A stretch of 64,000 bases of DNA, from the NCBI RefSeq assembly GCF_963678185.1, contig NZ_OY782757.1, positions 434,001 to 498,000 on the forward strand. The letters run 5' to 3'. The notes under the pieces were generated by a model that made no database searches, was not told the DNA's origin, and saw only the letters and a program-made list of their open reading frames with translations. Shown in pieces: positions 34,021 through 43,834 of the stretch. Within the stretch, counting starts at the first letter, position 1. Every line of letters starts with the position of its first letter. This stretch comes from an uncultured Tolumonas sp. (GTDB lineage Bacteria > Pseudomonadota > Gammaproteobacteria > Enterobacterales > Aeromonadaceae). Position numbers and translations under genes: made by a program.

Positions 34021-34911
34021 ATGAATTTGCAATCTTTAAGAAAAAAAGAAACTGATGAGTATATTTCAAGAGTCATCATGCACCCACGGGCTAAAGATGT
34101 ATTAATGGCTATGGGGAGATGTTATAAAACATCTGGTAATTTACCAAAAGGTTTTTTGTTGACAGGCCCAAGTGGTGCTGGAAAAACCACTCTCATCCAG
34201 CATTTTATTGACAAAAATTTAGAAACAGAATTATCCAAGTTCATCTTAAAAGTTGATCTAACATCTGATGCAACAATAAGATCAACAATGATGACAATTT
34301 TAAAAGAATTAGGTTGCCCCGCTCCTGATAAAGGAACAAAGGGATCTATGAGGACCCGAATTTTTCGATTGTTGCATGAACACGGTACAAGAATGATTAT
34401 TTTTGATGAATGTCATCATTTGCTAGAGAATCAACCACGTGCAACTCAGGATGTAATTAATTTCATAAAAGGGTTTATGAATGAATCAAATATTCCTGTC
34501 ATGCTAGTTGGTTTGCCTCAAGCCGATAGAATTGTTGAAAGTGACATTCAGTTAAAAAGCAGATTCTCAGCGACTAAGAAACTTACTCTTTTTTCGATTA
34601 GAGATGAGAATGAAGTTAAATACTTTGCTTCCTTTATGTTGAGCATTCAGTCGATATTACCGATCCCAACAATTAATTTATATGATGAAACAATGCTACT
34701 CAGATTTTTTGCGGCAACTGGTGGTAGCATTCGAACCATTTCCTCTATTTTAGTTGAACTGATTGAGAATGTGGCTCCAGAAAAAGCAACATTAGAACAT
34801 TTAGCAATTGCATATTCATATGCAGTCTCTGAGGTAATTTCGGATAGTAAAAATCCATTTTTATGCTCAATGTCTGAGTTAAGAAAATTAGTTTCAGGAG
34901 GGAATGGATGA
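34021..34911 (+). CDS. tnsC: TnsC-like AAA+ ATPase
   Basis: A 296-residue regulator that links target selection (TniQ) to the transposase. Walker A GPSGAGKT at 49-56, Walker B MIIFDECHH with Asp129-Glu130, and a sensor-like stretch MLVGLPQADR. Shorter than Tn7 TnsC (555) and close to the minimal TnsC/TniB size. The tniQ ATG overlaps its stop by four bases. Confidence 0.9.
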   Translation: MNLQSLRKKETDEYISRVIMHPRAKDVLMAMGRCYKTSGNLPKGFLLTGPSGAGKTTLIQHFIDKNLETELSKFILKVDLTSDATIRSTMMTILKELGCPAPDKGTKGSMRTRIFRLLHEHGTRMIIFDECHHLLENQPRATQDVINFIKGFMNESNIPVMLVGLPQADRIVESDIQLKSRFSATKKLTLFSIRDENEVKYFASFMLSIQSILPIPTINLYDETMLLRFFAATGGSIRTISSILVELIENVAPEKATLEHLAIAYSYAVSEVISDSKNPFLCSMSELRKLVSGGNG

Positions 34912-36554
34912 AAAACGATGTTTTATTCGCTATTAAAGTATTACCAAAAATTGGCGAAAGCTACATGAGTTTTTTAGTTCGAGTCGCACTGCGCAATGGC
35001 TGGTCTTCTGTGAATGAGGCTCTTTCTGTGGTTAAAATTATGCCAATAAAGAGCCACAGTCATTTCATTCGAGCTATTCCCGCACTCAACATTGCCCTAA
35101 AAATTCATGATGGGTCGCTTATTGATGCTTTCACTGGTGGTTTTTCGCACCATTATTACGATAGTGCCCGCAGCATTCGCAATATCGAAATTGCTTCTGT
35201 ACGTCTTTGTCCTGAGTGTACAAAAAATAATGGTGTATTAGATGTAACGTGGAATCTTTTGCCCGTCACACATTGCCAAGAGCATCGCAGGGCTTTGATT
35301 GATACATGCCCTATCTGCAATAAATCGTTAACTTGGCATGCAATGGTTGGTGTGAAGTGTGGTTTTTGTAATTTTGAATGGTTGAATGCAGAGGTAGTTC
35401 ATGAAGATACCCCTGAATACCAACGTGAGTTTTTAAGCAGCCAGACAAATGTAACATCGTGGCTAAGGCGTTTTACAGATGCTCTTCTAGTGGTTTTACG
35501 TCCATTTGATAACCTAATGATTTCATTGGAACGCGTACCTGAAATACCGAGACTAAATGAATATATCAGAGCAGCTTATGAGTTGTTAACCGATCAAGCC
35601 ACACAAATCATTTTTGCAAAAAATGTGTGCCAAACTCGTTGTACTTTGATCGCGGTTAGCTCGAAGGCAGTGCAATTGCCCCTTGCTCGGCTAGAAATGG
35701 AAACTTTCAGAGTAGGCGATTTAGTGTTGGAACAAAATGATAAACCAATGCTGCCTGAGGTAGATTCTGTTATCCCATTGAAACGTAAAAAACTAGTAAG
35801 TTGTGGAATGACCGCATCAGATTTGAACGATCACGTTAATGCCGACCAGATAATATCTGTATTTGGTATTAGTAAACAAACATTAGGAATGCTTGTCGAG
35901 GCGAACGTAATCAATCCCGTTAACAGAACCGCAGTTACACGAGATTTGCTATTCCTGCTCTCTAGCATCGCAACTATCTTTTCAAAAATACCTACTTTTA
36001 GTGACCACAGGCTATTACCGCATGAATCAATTTCGATGGAAGCTGCCAGTCGGTTATCAACAGTTTATGGTGGTAATACTGATCTTCTCAAATTTTGGGC
36101 TATATCCGGGAAAATTATAGCCTATCGATTAAAGGACTCGCCAGATGAATTGGGTTCCATATGGGTGGATATGAATTCATTGAAGGTTGAACTGGATGCA
36201 TATCTTGATGATTTATTGAATGGTGATTTGGCTATTGCTCTCGTAGCAAAAATTTTGAATATCCATATCAATACCGTTGAAGAGTTGGTTGAATTAGGTT
36301 TATTAGCTAGATCCAAATGGTATCGATATGGTGAAAAATTAGCAGGAACATCTCTTCGAATTTTTATGTCTCAACATTTTTGCTTAGATCGCTGGGGGAA
36401 GCTGAATTTTGAGTCTATATCAAGACTGCAAAATATATTAAATAAAAATAATTTTTTGGAAATACCGCTATCAAAGAAAAAGCGTGGATCTATTTATCCT
36501 GACAAGTGCATTATTGAGTCGATGCTTAATAAATCACAAAAAAAGAAGGTATAA
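34908..36554 (+). CDS. tniQ: TniQ/TnsD-family target-selection protein
   Basis: 548 residues. The N-terminal TniQ domain has a short helical part (GESYMSFLVRVALRNGW), then zinc-finger pairs (CPECTKN, CQEHRRALIDTCPIC, CGFC), and a long C-terminal half with several helix-turn-helix-like stretches (DQIISVFGISKQTLGMLVEA, AKILNIHINTVEELVELGLL). TnsD proteins of this length read a fixed attachment site, whereas short TniQ proteins serve CRISPR-guided elements, so this one probably uses a specific chromosomal site. That site is not apparent here. Confidence 0.85.
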   Translation: MKNDVLFAIKVLPKIGESYMSFLVRVALRNGWSSVNEALSVVKIMPIKSHSHFIRAIPALNIALKIHDGSLIDAFTGGFSHHYYDSARSIRNIEIASVRLCPECTKNNGVLDVTWNLLPVTHCQEHRRALIDTCPICNKSLTWHAMVGVKCGFCNFEWLNAEVVHEDTPEYQREFLSSQTNVTSWLRRFTDALLVVLRPFDNLMISLERVPEIPRLNEYIRAAYELLTDQATQIIFAKNVCQTRCTLIAVSSKAVQLPLARLEMETFRVGDLVLEQNDKPMLPEVDSVIPLKRKKLVSCGMTASDLNDHVNADQIISVFGISKQTLGMLVEANVINPVNRTAVTRDLLFLLSSIATIFSKIPTFSDHRLLPHESISMEAASRLSTVYGGNTDLLKFWAISGKIIAYRLKDSPDELGSIWVDMNSLKVELDAYLDDLLNGDLAIALVAKILNIHINTVEELVELGLLARSKWYRYGEKLAGTSLRIFMSQHFCLDRWGKLNFESISRLQNILNKNNFLEIPLSKKKRGSIYPDKCIIESMLNKSQKKKV

Positions 36555-36792
36555 AATGAAGGGAAAGTGAATTTTTAAAAAAAAGTAATTTTTTATCTAT
36601 TTGTGAACAAACTCTTTTTTCTTTCCTTGCTTCGCAAGAATTAAACCATAAATGATTTTTTATCACTAATTGGCTTTTTCTTTTAACTTATATAACTAAT
36701 TTTATCATATTTTTTAGTTAAAAATCAAGTGTTTGACAAAATAAATTCGGTTGTTATGTTTTTGATTATTATCTTAATTATAAGGGTTATAT

Positions 36793-37002
36793 ATGAACGT
36801 ATCGGTGTTAGTCATTACGCAAAAAGGTGTTTTAATTTTAGTTGATCATAAGCAATATATGTTCTACTTCGATAAGTTTCCTGAATTATCAAAATCCCCT
36901 GCTCTATCGTTGTTTAATATTAGCTATGTGTGGCCAGATATTATTTTATTTGACGATATTGATATAAAAATTGCTATATCTGAAAGTGTTTGTACAGCTT
37001 AG
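36793..37002 (+). CDS. small protein, possibly DUF2442-like
   Basis: 69 residues beginning MNVSVLVITQKGVLILVDHK. The order of short beta strands and the late SYVWPDIILFDDIDIKIAIS recall DUF2442 proteins (WP-x-D-I-x), some of which accompany toxin-antitoxin genes. AAGGG precedes the ATG. It lies alone between tniQ and the helicase gene, at the edge of the presumed cargo. Function unknown. Confidence 0.45.
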   Translation: MNVSVLVITQKGVLILVDHKQYMFYFDKFPELSKSPALSLFNISYVWPDIILFDDIDIKIAISESVCTA

Positions 37003-37428
37003 CATGATGTTTTTCTGACATTGTTACTTCAACAAGAGCCCGTGTTCAGTCATGCAAAAATGAGACATGGATGTTTGGCGTTATTTGAATCCTTATTGGC
37101 TTTTATCTGACACGGTTTCCTGAATTTTTAGGTACGAATTGTTTTGTGAAGACAGTATGTTGATAATTTTTTAATCATACATGTCTGTAATTTAGGATAA
37201 ATCTTATAAAAACTGATCTTAATCAATTGTAAGCATTTGAACCCTAACATTTATGAGGTAGTTTAAACTGTTGTATCTAACAGTGGTATGCGATGATTTC
37301 AGCAGTTCAGAAACATGATTAAGCAAAAAAATCGTTTCATGTTAATTGCTGGTTTGATAATCCGACTGTTATGTATCAAAAATCAATTTTGCAGCCCGCA
37401 TTTAACAAAGATAGAACTATAAAAGCAT
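37003..37428. other. intergenic region before the Hhe-like gene
   Basis: 426 bases, A/T-rich, with no gene or clear repeat. It should hold the promoter of the large helicase-nuclease gene. Confidence 0.4.
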
Positions 37429-40400
37429 ATGGACTCATTGAAACGAAAACTGGAAATCAGCCGCCTAGAACTGTTAGATATGGGATTACGTGGCAATACA
37501 TTGCTTCATTTTCGTTCATCGACAACTAGTCTGGAAGTTGTTGATGAACATGCGGTAGAAATTTTCAGAATTTTAGTATCAGAACTGAAAGCAATGACGT
37601 TTATTCCTATTCCTAAGGAATTAGTAGACAAAAATGACAAACCAGAACATCACTCATTATTAGACGATTTGGAGGTCATGTATGGTGATGGACGTCATAC
37701 AGATACCCGTCTCCAAACAAAACTAAGCGCTGATGCATTAGACAAAAAATTACTCAAAATTAGCACTGAGGCAGAAAGTTATTACCAAGAACAAGGCGTA
37801 GATATTCTCTATTTAGCTCTAGGGTTTTTGACATGGTTTGAAGACCCTAATTCAGATAAGCCTCGAAAAGCACCGCTGATACTTGTACCTGTATCTCTTG
37901 TACGCGGTAATGCCAAAGAGAATTACAAGGTAACATATACCCAAGCAGATTTAAGTTCCAATCTGACTTTATCTGCTAAGTTGAAGATGGATTTTCAAGT
38001 TTCTTTACCATCATTTAGTGATGATTTTGATGTCAATTCTTATATTGATGATGTTGCTGAATGTATAAAAAATCAGCCCCGATGGCGCGTAAATAAAGAT
38101 GAAATTGCATTGGGGTTCTTTTCATTCGGCAAATTTCAAATGTACCAAGATTTGGACCCTGATAATTGGCCGGAGGATAAAAAACCCCATAACCATAAAG
38201 TTTTTCAGCACCTACTCGGCAATGGATTTTGTGATTCAGAAAATAATTTTTCGCCATCTCGTAATGTAAGTTCTTCATCATTAGATCAAGATTTAACAAA
38301 ATTAAATTTTGTTAAAGATGCGGACTCCAGTCAGACGGAAGCGGTCATTGCTGTCAAACAAGGTCATGACTTAGTAATTCAAGGACCACCTGGTACTGGT
38401 AAATCACAAACGATTACCAATATCATTGCTGAATCGCTTGCAGATGGTAAAACGGTACTCTTTGTTGCAGAAAAAATGGCTGCATTAGAGGTTGTTAAAC
38501 GACGGTTAGATGAAAGTTATTTAGGTGATGCCGTTCTTGAACTTCATAGCCATAAAAGTAACAAACGTGCTGTTCTCGATGAATTAAAAAGAACCTTAGA
38601 ACTTGGTTCTCCTGTATTAGAAGATCGAACAAATGAGAAATTGCGTCACGCAAATCTCCGAGAACAACTTGACGCATATTGCTCTCAGGTCAACACCCCC
38701 ATCCTGACATCGGAAACAACTTACATTGATGCGTTGGGTTGTCAGCTCAAGCTACAACAAGAAGCCGATGGTTTTGTGCTGCCGGAACTCGATTTCTCTA
38801 CATTTCGTCACTGGGACAATAATGCTTTTCTTGCTGCCTGCGGGCATGTTCGTGAGATGGTTGAGCATCTTAAAGTAATGGGGGTTCCGTCTCAGAATCC
38901 ATTCTCATTGTCTACTCTAGATTATTTTTCTCCTGTTGAGCAAAACCATGTAATTAATCATCTTATTCAAGCGCAAAAATTATTAGCTGAATTACGGACT
39001 TTAGGTGATCAATTTTCAGTTGAGATGCTATTAAAAACACCAGAAACCATTACTGAAATTGACTCTATATGTAGAGCAGCCAAAAGAGCATTAGAGGCAC
39101 CTCATGTTCAGGGATTGAAGCTGACCACTGATGATTGGCAACAACGTCGAGATCAAATTAAAGACCTTATCGATGCTGGCATAGGAATGACTGATATTCA
39201 GGCACAGCATGGTGATAAGTTTATTGATCAAGCATGGCAAGCAGATATGCTGAAAACCCGCCAAGTTTGGGCAACTACTGGCCGTAAGTGGTGGCGTTTT
39301 ATATCCGGCGAATTCCGACAAGCCAAACAGCATCTGCAAGGTGTTTTGAAAGCAGAACTTCCTACTTCAGTACAAGACTGTGTATCAATGCTTGATGGTA
39401 TTCTGAAATACCAAACATTGAACCAGAAATACAACAACTATGAACGTTTAGGTGAGAGTTTATTTGGAGCACAGTGGCAAGGTAAACGTAGTGAATGGAG
39501 TGTGCTTAAAACAATAAATAGTTGGGTTATTGAAGTTTATCAAGATGTTGGTAAAGGAGATATTCCGGAAGGATTATTAAAATTCATTGAAGGTGGCTCA
39601 GAGCTTAGTGGCTGGGAAAGTCGTTTGGATCATCTAAACGCATCAGCTGAGAAATTTGTTTCTCTGATTGATAATATTACTACTCGTTTGTCAGCCCAAC
39701 TACCAGAGGTTGAGGAGCTGGAAACCTATCCCCTTGATAAGTTAGATGCATTGTTATCATGCTGGATCAATCAAATCGATAGCCTCTATTTGATGACTCG
39801 ATATAACAATTTGCGGAAAAAATTATGTAATAATGAGTTGTCAGAAATTGATCAACTGTCATATACATGGGATCTTCCAGCAGAATTGCTGTTAGTTACA
39901 TTAAAAAAATCTTGGTATGAAGGGTTAGTAAATCAAGCATATCGTCAAAACCAAGCACTGAAATTCTTTGATCGTGTAAGTCATGAAAATATCATTAATG
40001 AATTCAAAAGATTAGATCATGAATTATTCCATTATGCTCAAGAAGCCTTAGTATTGAAGCATTACCAGCGTCTACCTACTATTAATGCTGCCGGTGAGAT
40101 GGCAATTATCCGTCGTGAGATGAATAAGAAACAACGCCATATTCCAATACGCAGACTTATAGTAGAAGCAGGTCATGCGATTCAACAAATAAAACCTGTA
40201 TTCATGATGAGTCCAATGTCAGTTGCTACCTATTTAACTCAAGGGGCACTTGAATTTGATTTAGTCGTTTTCGACGAAGCCAGTCAGGTTAAAGTCGTTG
40301 ATGCTATTGGTCCAATATTACGTGGCAAGCAAGTCGTTGTAGTCGGCGATACACGTCAAATGCCTCCAACTGATTTTTTTGGTAAGGCGCTCGAACTAGA

Positions 40401-42141
40401 TGACGAAGATGCAGAGGAAAGTAATACTGCCGATATCGAAAGTATCTTGAGTATGTTTCTCTCCCAAGGCGCTCCAGAGACAATGCTCAAATGGCATTAC
40501 CGCAGTCGTCATGATTCATTGATCAGTGTATCTAACCAAGAATTTTATGATGGACGCCTCATGATTTTCCCTAGCCCAGGGATAAATCCACACGCGAAAG
40601 GACTCAAATTTAATCATTTACCACATTCAGTATACGAGCGTGGCGGATCTCGAACAAATCCAATTGAAGCTAGGGCTGTGGCAGATGCAGTTTTTGAGCA
40701 TGTCAAAAAACATCCCAACCAGACTCTTGGCGTAGTGGCTTTTTCAACCGCACAACGGGACTGTATTTTATTAGAAGTGGAACGACTACGTCGAGAAGAC
40801 CCAAGTTGTGAATCTTTTTTCTCCACTAACGAACAAGAAGGATTTTTTGTAAAAAATCTGGAAAATGTTCAAGGTGATGAACGAGACGTAATTTTTATAA
40901 GTATTGGCTACGGAAGAACCGCTACTGGGAACGTAACAAAGAGTTTTGGCCCATTGAATCGAGATGGTGGTGAGAGACGGCTTAATGTTTTAATAACACG
41001 CGCTAGATTGGCCATGACCGTTTTCTGCAATTTCACAGCAGATGACATGAACACTCAAAATGATTCCCCTTTTGGTGTAAGGTCTTTAAAAAACTTCTTA
41101 CATTTTGCTCAAACTGGCGAATTAAATAATCGCCATGAAACAGGAAAAGATACTGATTCTCCGTTTGAAGATGAAGTTATTTCTGCAATTAAGAAATTAG
41201 GATATGAAGTCGAGCCGCAAGTAGGTTCAGCCGGTTTTTATATTGATATTGGTGTAAAAGATCCGAAGAAACCAGGTCGGTACATTTTAGCAGTTGAATG
41301 TGATGGTGCTAGCTATCATAGTTCCGCCAATGCTCGTGATCGTGATCGATTACGTCAAGGTGTTTTGGAGGGATTAGGTTGGCGGTTTCATCGTATCTGG
41401 AGTACCGACTGGTTTCGAAATGCATATAAAGAAACCGAACGCTTAAAAGATGCTATTGAACAATCAATTTATTTCTATTCAGAACTAGAAGAAAACAATA
41501 AGCTGAAAGTTACTCCTGCTAAGGATACTGCGCCAAAAATTCCGTCTAAACGTATAGAGCGAAATCAACTTACAGAGGCGGATAGTTTCAATATTGATGC
41601 ATATATCATAGCTGATGGGAATTTAGGTATCCCTCTATTAACTGATATTCATGAATTACCACTTGAATTAGTTGCTAAAGCAATACGCAAAGTGATTGAT
41701 ATTGAAGGCCCGGTACATACGAAAGAAGTTGCAAAAAGAATTGCCGAAACAGCTGGTTTTTCGAAAGTTGGTTCAAGAATGTTATGTCATATTGAACAAG
41801 CTGCTCTGTATGGCTACCGGAACGGATTTATTCATGTAGAGAATGATTTCTTATTCAGTGATAGCAGCAAGCCCGTAAAGATTCGTGACCGTTCTAATTT
41901 ACCTTCGACCGCAAAGAAGATTGAACTAGTACCTAAAGAGGAAATTAGTGAAGCTCTAATTGTAGCAATAACATCTGGATTTAGTTTGTCGGAAGATGAA
42001 GCTATTTCAGAAGCTTTATCTATGATGGGTTTTCAACGATCTACTGCGAAAGCTAAAGATTATGTTAATACAGTTCTTGACCAGCTCATATACAACAACA
42101 TTCTTAGGAATGAAAATAATAAGTTATCACTGTTCCAATAA
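37429..42141 (+). CDS. DUF4011 / SF1 helicase / Vsr-like nuclease protein (Hhe-like defence)
   Basis: 1570 residues. The N-terminal third matches the DUF4011 type (LLDMGLRGNTLLHFRSS, APLILVPVSLVRG). The SF1 helicase core is split around a long helical insert: Walker A QGPPGTGKSQ (about 318-327), then VVFDEASQV, NVQGDERDVIFISIGYGR and RRLNVLITRARLAMTVF. A Vsr/MTES_1575-type nuclease follows (about 1244-1345) with YIDIGVKDP and LAVECDGASYH. A DUF3320-like winged region ends the protein (about 1400-1490). The same architecture is known as the single-gene anti-phage system Hhe. A strong terminator follows, so it forms its own unit. Confidence 0.82.
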   Translation: MDSLKRKLEISRLELLDMGLRGNTLLHFRSSTTSLEVVDEHAVEIFRILVSELKAMTFIPIPKELVDKNDKPEHHSLLDDLEVMYGDGRHTDTRLQTKLSADALDKKLLKISTEAESYYQEQGVDILYLALGFLTWFEDPNSDKPRKAPLILVPVSLVRGNAKENYKVTYTQADLSSNLTLSAKLKMDFQVSLPSFSDDFDVNSYIDDVAECIKNQPRWRVNKDEIALGFFSFGKFQMYQDLDPDNWPEDKKPHNHKVFQHLLGNGFCDSENNFSPSRNVSSSSLDQDLTKLNFVKDADSSQTEAVIAVKQGHDLVIQGPPGTGKSQTITNIIAESLADGKTVLFVAEKMAALEVVKRRLDESYLGDAVLELHSHKSNKRAVLDELKRTLELGSPVLEDRTNEKLRHANLREQLDAYCSQVNTPILTSETTYIDALGCQLKLQQEADGFVLPELDFSTFRHWDNNAFLAACGHVREMVEHLKVMGVPSQNPFSLSTLDYFSPVEQNHVINHLIQAQKLLAELRTLGDQFSVEMLLKTPETITEIDSICRAAKRALEAPHVQGLKLTTDDWQQRRDQIKDLIDAGIGMTDIQAQHGDKFIDQAWQADMLKTRQVWATTGRKWWRFISGEFRQAKQHLQGVLKAELPTSVQDCVSMLDGILKYQTLNQKYNNYERLGESLFGAQWQGKRSEWSVLKTINSWVIEVYQDVGKGDIPEGLLKFIEGGSELSGWESRLDHLNASAEKFVSLIDNITTRLSAQLPEVEELETYPLDKLDALLSCWINQIDSLYLMTRYNNLRKKLCNNELSEIDQLSYTWDLPAELLLVTLKKSWYEGLVNQAYRQNQALKFFDRVSHENIINEFKRLDHELFHYAQEALVLKHYQRLPTINAAGEMAIIRREMNKKQRHIPIRRLIVEAGHAIQQIKPVFMMSPMSVATYLTQGALEFDLVVFDEASQVKVVDAIGPILRGKQVVVVGDTRQMPPTDFFGKALELDDEDAEESNTADIESILSMFLSQGAPETMLKWHYRSRHDSLISVSNQEFYDGRLMIFPSPGINPHAKGLKFNHLPHSVYERGGSRTNPIEARAVADAVFEHVKKHPNQTLGVVAFSTAQRDCILLEVERLRREDPSCESFFSTNEQEGFFVKNLENVQGDERDVIFISIGYGRTATGNVTKSFGPLNRDGGERRLNVLITRARLAMTVFCNFTADDMNTQNDSPFGVRSLKNFLHFAQTGELNNRHETGKDTDSPFEDEVISAIKKLGYEVEPQVGSAGFYIDIGVKDPKKPGRYILAVECDGASYHSSANARDRDRLRQGVLEGLGWRFHRIWSTDWFRNAYKETERLKDAIEQSIYFYSELEENNKLKVTPAKDTAPKIPSKRIERNQLTEADSFNIDAYIIADGNLGIPLLTDIHELPLELVAKAIRKVIDIEGPVHTKEVAKRIAETAGFSKVGSRMLCHIEQAALYGYRNGFIHVENDFLFSDSSKPVKIRDRSNLPSTAKKIELVPKEEISEALIVAITSGFSLSEDEAISEALSMMGFQRSTAKAKDYVNTVLDQLIYNNILRNENNKLSLFQ

Positions 42142-42170
42142 ATAAATTTGTATTTAAACAGTTTTGCGCT

Positions 42171-42206
42171 AGAACACCTGCGATTGATTGCAGGTGTTCT
42201 TAATAA
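42171..42206 (+). terminator. intrinsic terminator after the Hhe-like gene
   Basis: Perfect 11-bp stem AGAACACCTGC / GCAGGTGTTCT with an 8-base loop, followed by TAATAATTTA. It lies 29 bases past the stop codon. Confidence 0.8.
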
Positions 42207-42361
42207 TTTAGATCATTTTACATAAACAGATCAGTACGTCACCGGTTTTTATATATGGTTCATGTGTAGTTGCCTCTAATTAATTTTATTGTTGATGTGG
42301 TTGTGCCACTACATATCGCAATCTTGGTTGTGGTACGGATTATTTTATTGGGGAGGACGAT

Positions 42362-43834
42362 TTGAGTACTCACTTAAAACTTGCAATAACTACAATTGGT
42401 GATTTGTTGCTAAATAATGCAATCACTCGAGATAAAGACGACAAACCGATTTCTGACATGAAATTGGTGATACCAAATTATCAACGACCTTATAAATGGA
42501 CGGCAAAAAAAGCAATTCAACTGCTGGATGACATAGTTGATGCAAAAAATGAAAATAAAGAAACCTACCGACTTGGAACTCTTATCCTCCACCAAGACCA
42601 GAACAAAAGTAAAGAAACATATAACATTGTCGATGGACAACAGAGGATTATCACCTTTACGCTGCTACTAAAGGCAATTAATACTGATTTGAATATAGAC
42701 TTTTTAGAACAACCTCTCACAGGAAATCCGCATAATATCCGAAATATACCTAACAATTATCTAGCACTCGAAAGACGAGTAAGTAAATTCAGCGATAGCA
42801 GAGAAAAATCGGAACTGTGTGATTACATTAAAAAAAATTGCGAACTCATAGTTGTGATCACTGATGACATTTCAGAAGCCTTTCAGTTTTTTGATTCGCA
42901 AAATGCTCGAGGCAAAAAACTATACCCCCATGATTTACTCAAGGCTTACCATCTTCGAGAGATGAATGATTTAGATGTCATAGAAACAGAGAAGGTTGTA
43001 AAAAACTGGGAGGATTTAGATCAAAAAGAGCTTTCAGCACTATTCAGTGATTATCTTTATCGTGTCAAAGAATGGACTAAAGGCAACAAAGCTTGGATAT
43101 TAACAGAGCATAATATACATAAATTTAAGGGTATTACTCGGCAGGACAACTTTCCTTATGCGCAATTCTACAAAGGGGCTTTTGCCTATGCCGATATGCT
43201 CAATCATTCCTCAATGCCATTTGTTTCAGGCATCCGAGAACTGAAATCATTTCAGTTGGATACACCAATCGTTGCTGGAAAACCGTTCTTTGACTATGCA
43301 AGACACTATTTTGAAATTCTTAAGGACATTAAGAACAACGATAAATATGAAGGCTACTTCATCAATGACAACAAAATCGTAAAAACTCTTGATCTGAGAA
43401 CGTATAAAAATGGTGTTGGCAATTTGATCACTCGTTTGCTATTCGACACTACTATCTTGCTTTACGTTGATAGGTTCTGTCCTGAACGCCCCGCAAAAAT
43501 AGATTTGGAAATGTTAGAACAATTTGTTGTGTTTGCCTTTGTCTGGGCTTATTCGCTTAGAGCACAATACACTAATCTTAGTTGGCAATCAGCACAAAAC
43601 TACATTATGGGTAACGATGTTAAAAACTCGTTCAATATGTATAAAACAATTACCGAATCAGATTCACCGGTTTCGCTTTTAAGCACTCTCTCCGATCGGG
43701 TGAATCCGCTGTCATTTAATGACATAAAAGCTAAAAAAGATAATGTAAATGAACAGCGCGATGATGGTATTTATAAGAACTATCTCCATTTTTTCAAACA
43801 ATACAAATTCCTGGAAGGCAAATATGAAAACTAA
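42362..43834 (+). CDS. DUF262 protein without nuclease domain
   Basis: 490 residues. DUF262 is a ParB-like nucleotide-dependent domain found in GmrSD-type modification-dependent restriction and related systems. Visible: IPNYQRPYKW (37-46) and the hallmark DGQQR (91-95), then FDSQNARGKKLYPHDLLKA. The C-terminal part lacks the DUF1524 HNH motif that its neighbour has, so it may be the sensor half of a two-protein system. The start is TTG with GGGGAGGA correctly spaced; no nearby ATG competes. The downstream DUF262 gene overlaps its 3' end by 11 bases. Confidence 0.82.
   Translation: MSTHLKLAITTIGDLLLNNAITRDKDDKPISDMKLVIPNYQRPYKWTAKKAIQLLDDIVDAKNENKETYRLGTLILHQDQNKSKETYNIVDGQQRIITFTLLLKAINTDLNIDFLEQPLTGNPHNIRNIPNNYLALERRVSKFSDSREKSELCDYIKKNCELIVVITDDISEAFQFFDSQNARGKKLYPHDLLKAYHLREMNDLDVIETEKVVKNWEDLDQKELSALFSDYLYRVKEWTKGNKAWILTEHNIHKFKGITRQDNFPYAQFYKGAFAYADMLNHSSMPFVSGIRELKSFQLDTPIVAGKPFFDYARHYFEILKDIKNNDKYEGYFINDNKIVKTLDLRTYKNGVGNLITRLLFDTTILLYVDRFCPERPAKIDLEMLEQFVVFAFVWAYSLRAQYTNLSWQSAQNYIMGNDVKNSFNMYKTITESDSPVSLLSTLSDRVNPLSFNDIKAKKDNVNEQRDDGIYKNYLHFFKQYKFLEGKYEN

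Larger units (their letters stand above)
31393..36554 (+). mobile_element. Tn7-like transposition module 1 (tnsA-tnsB-tnsC-tniQ)
   Basis: Four same-strand genes; tnsA/tnsB and tnsC/tniQ overlap, while tnsB and tnsC are separated by 64 bases. All four look intact and carry catalytic motifs. No tnsE, no CRISPR-Cas genes. The coordinates cover the transposition genes only; the element should extend left to near 31 kb and right through cargo of unknown extent. Confidence 0.88.
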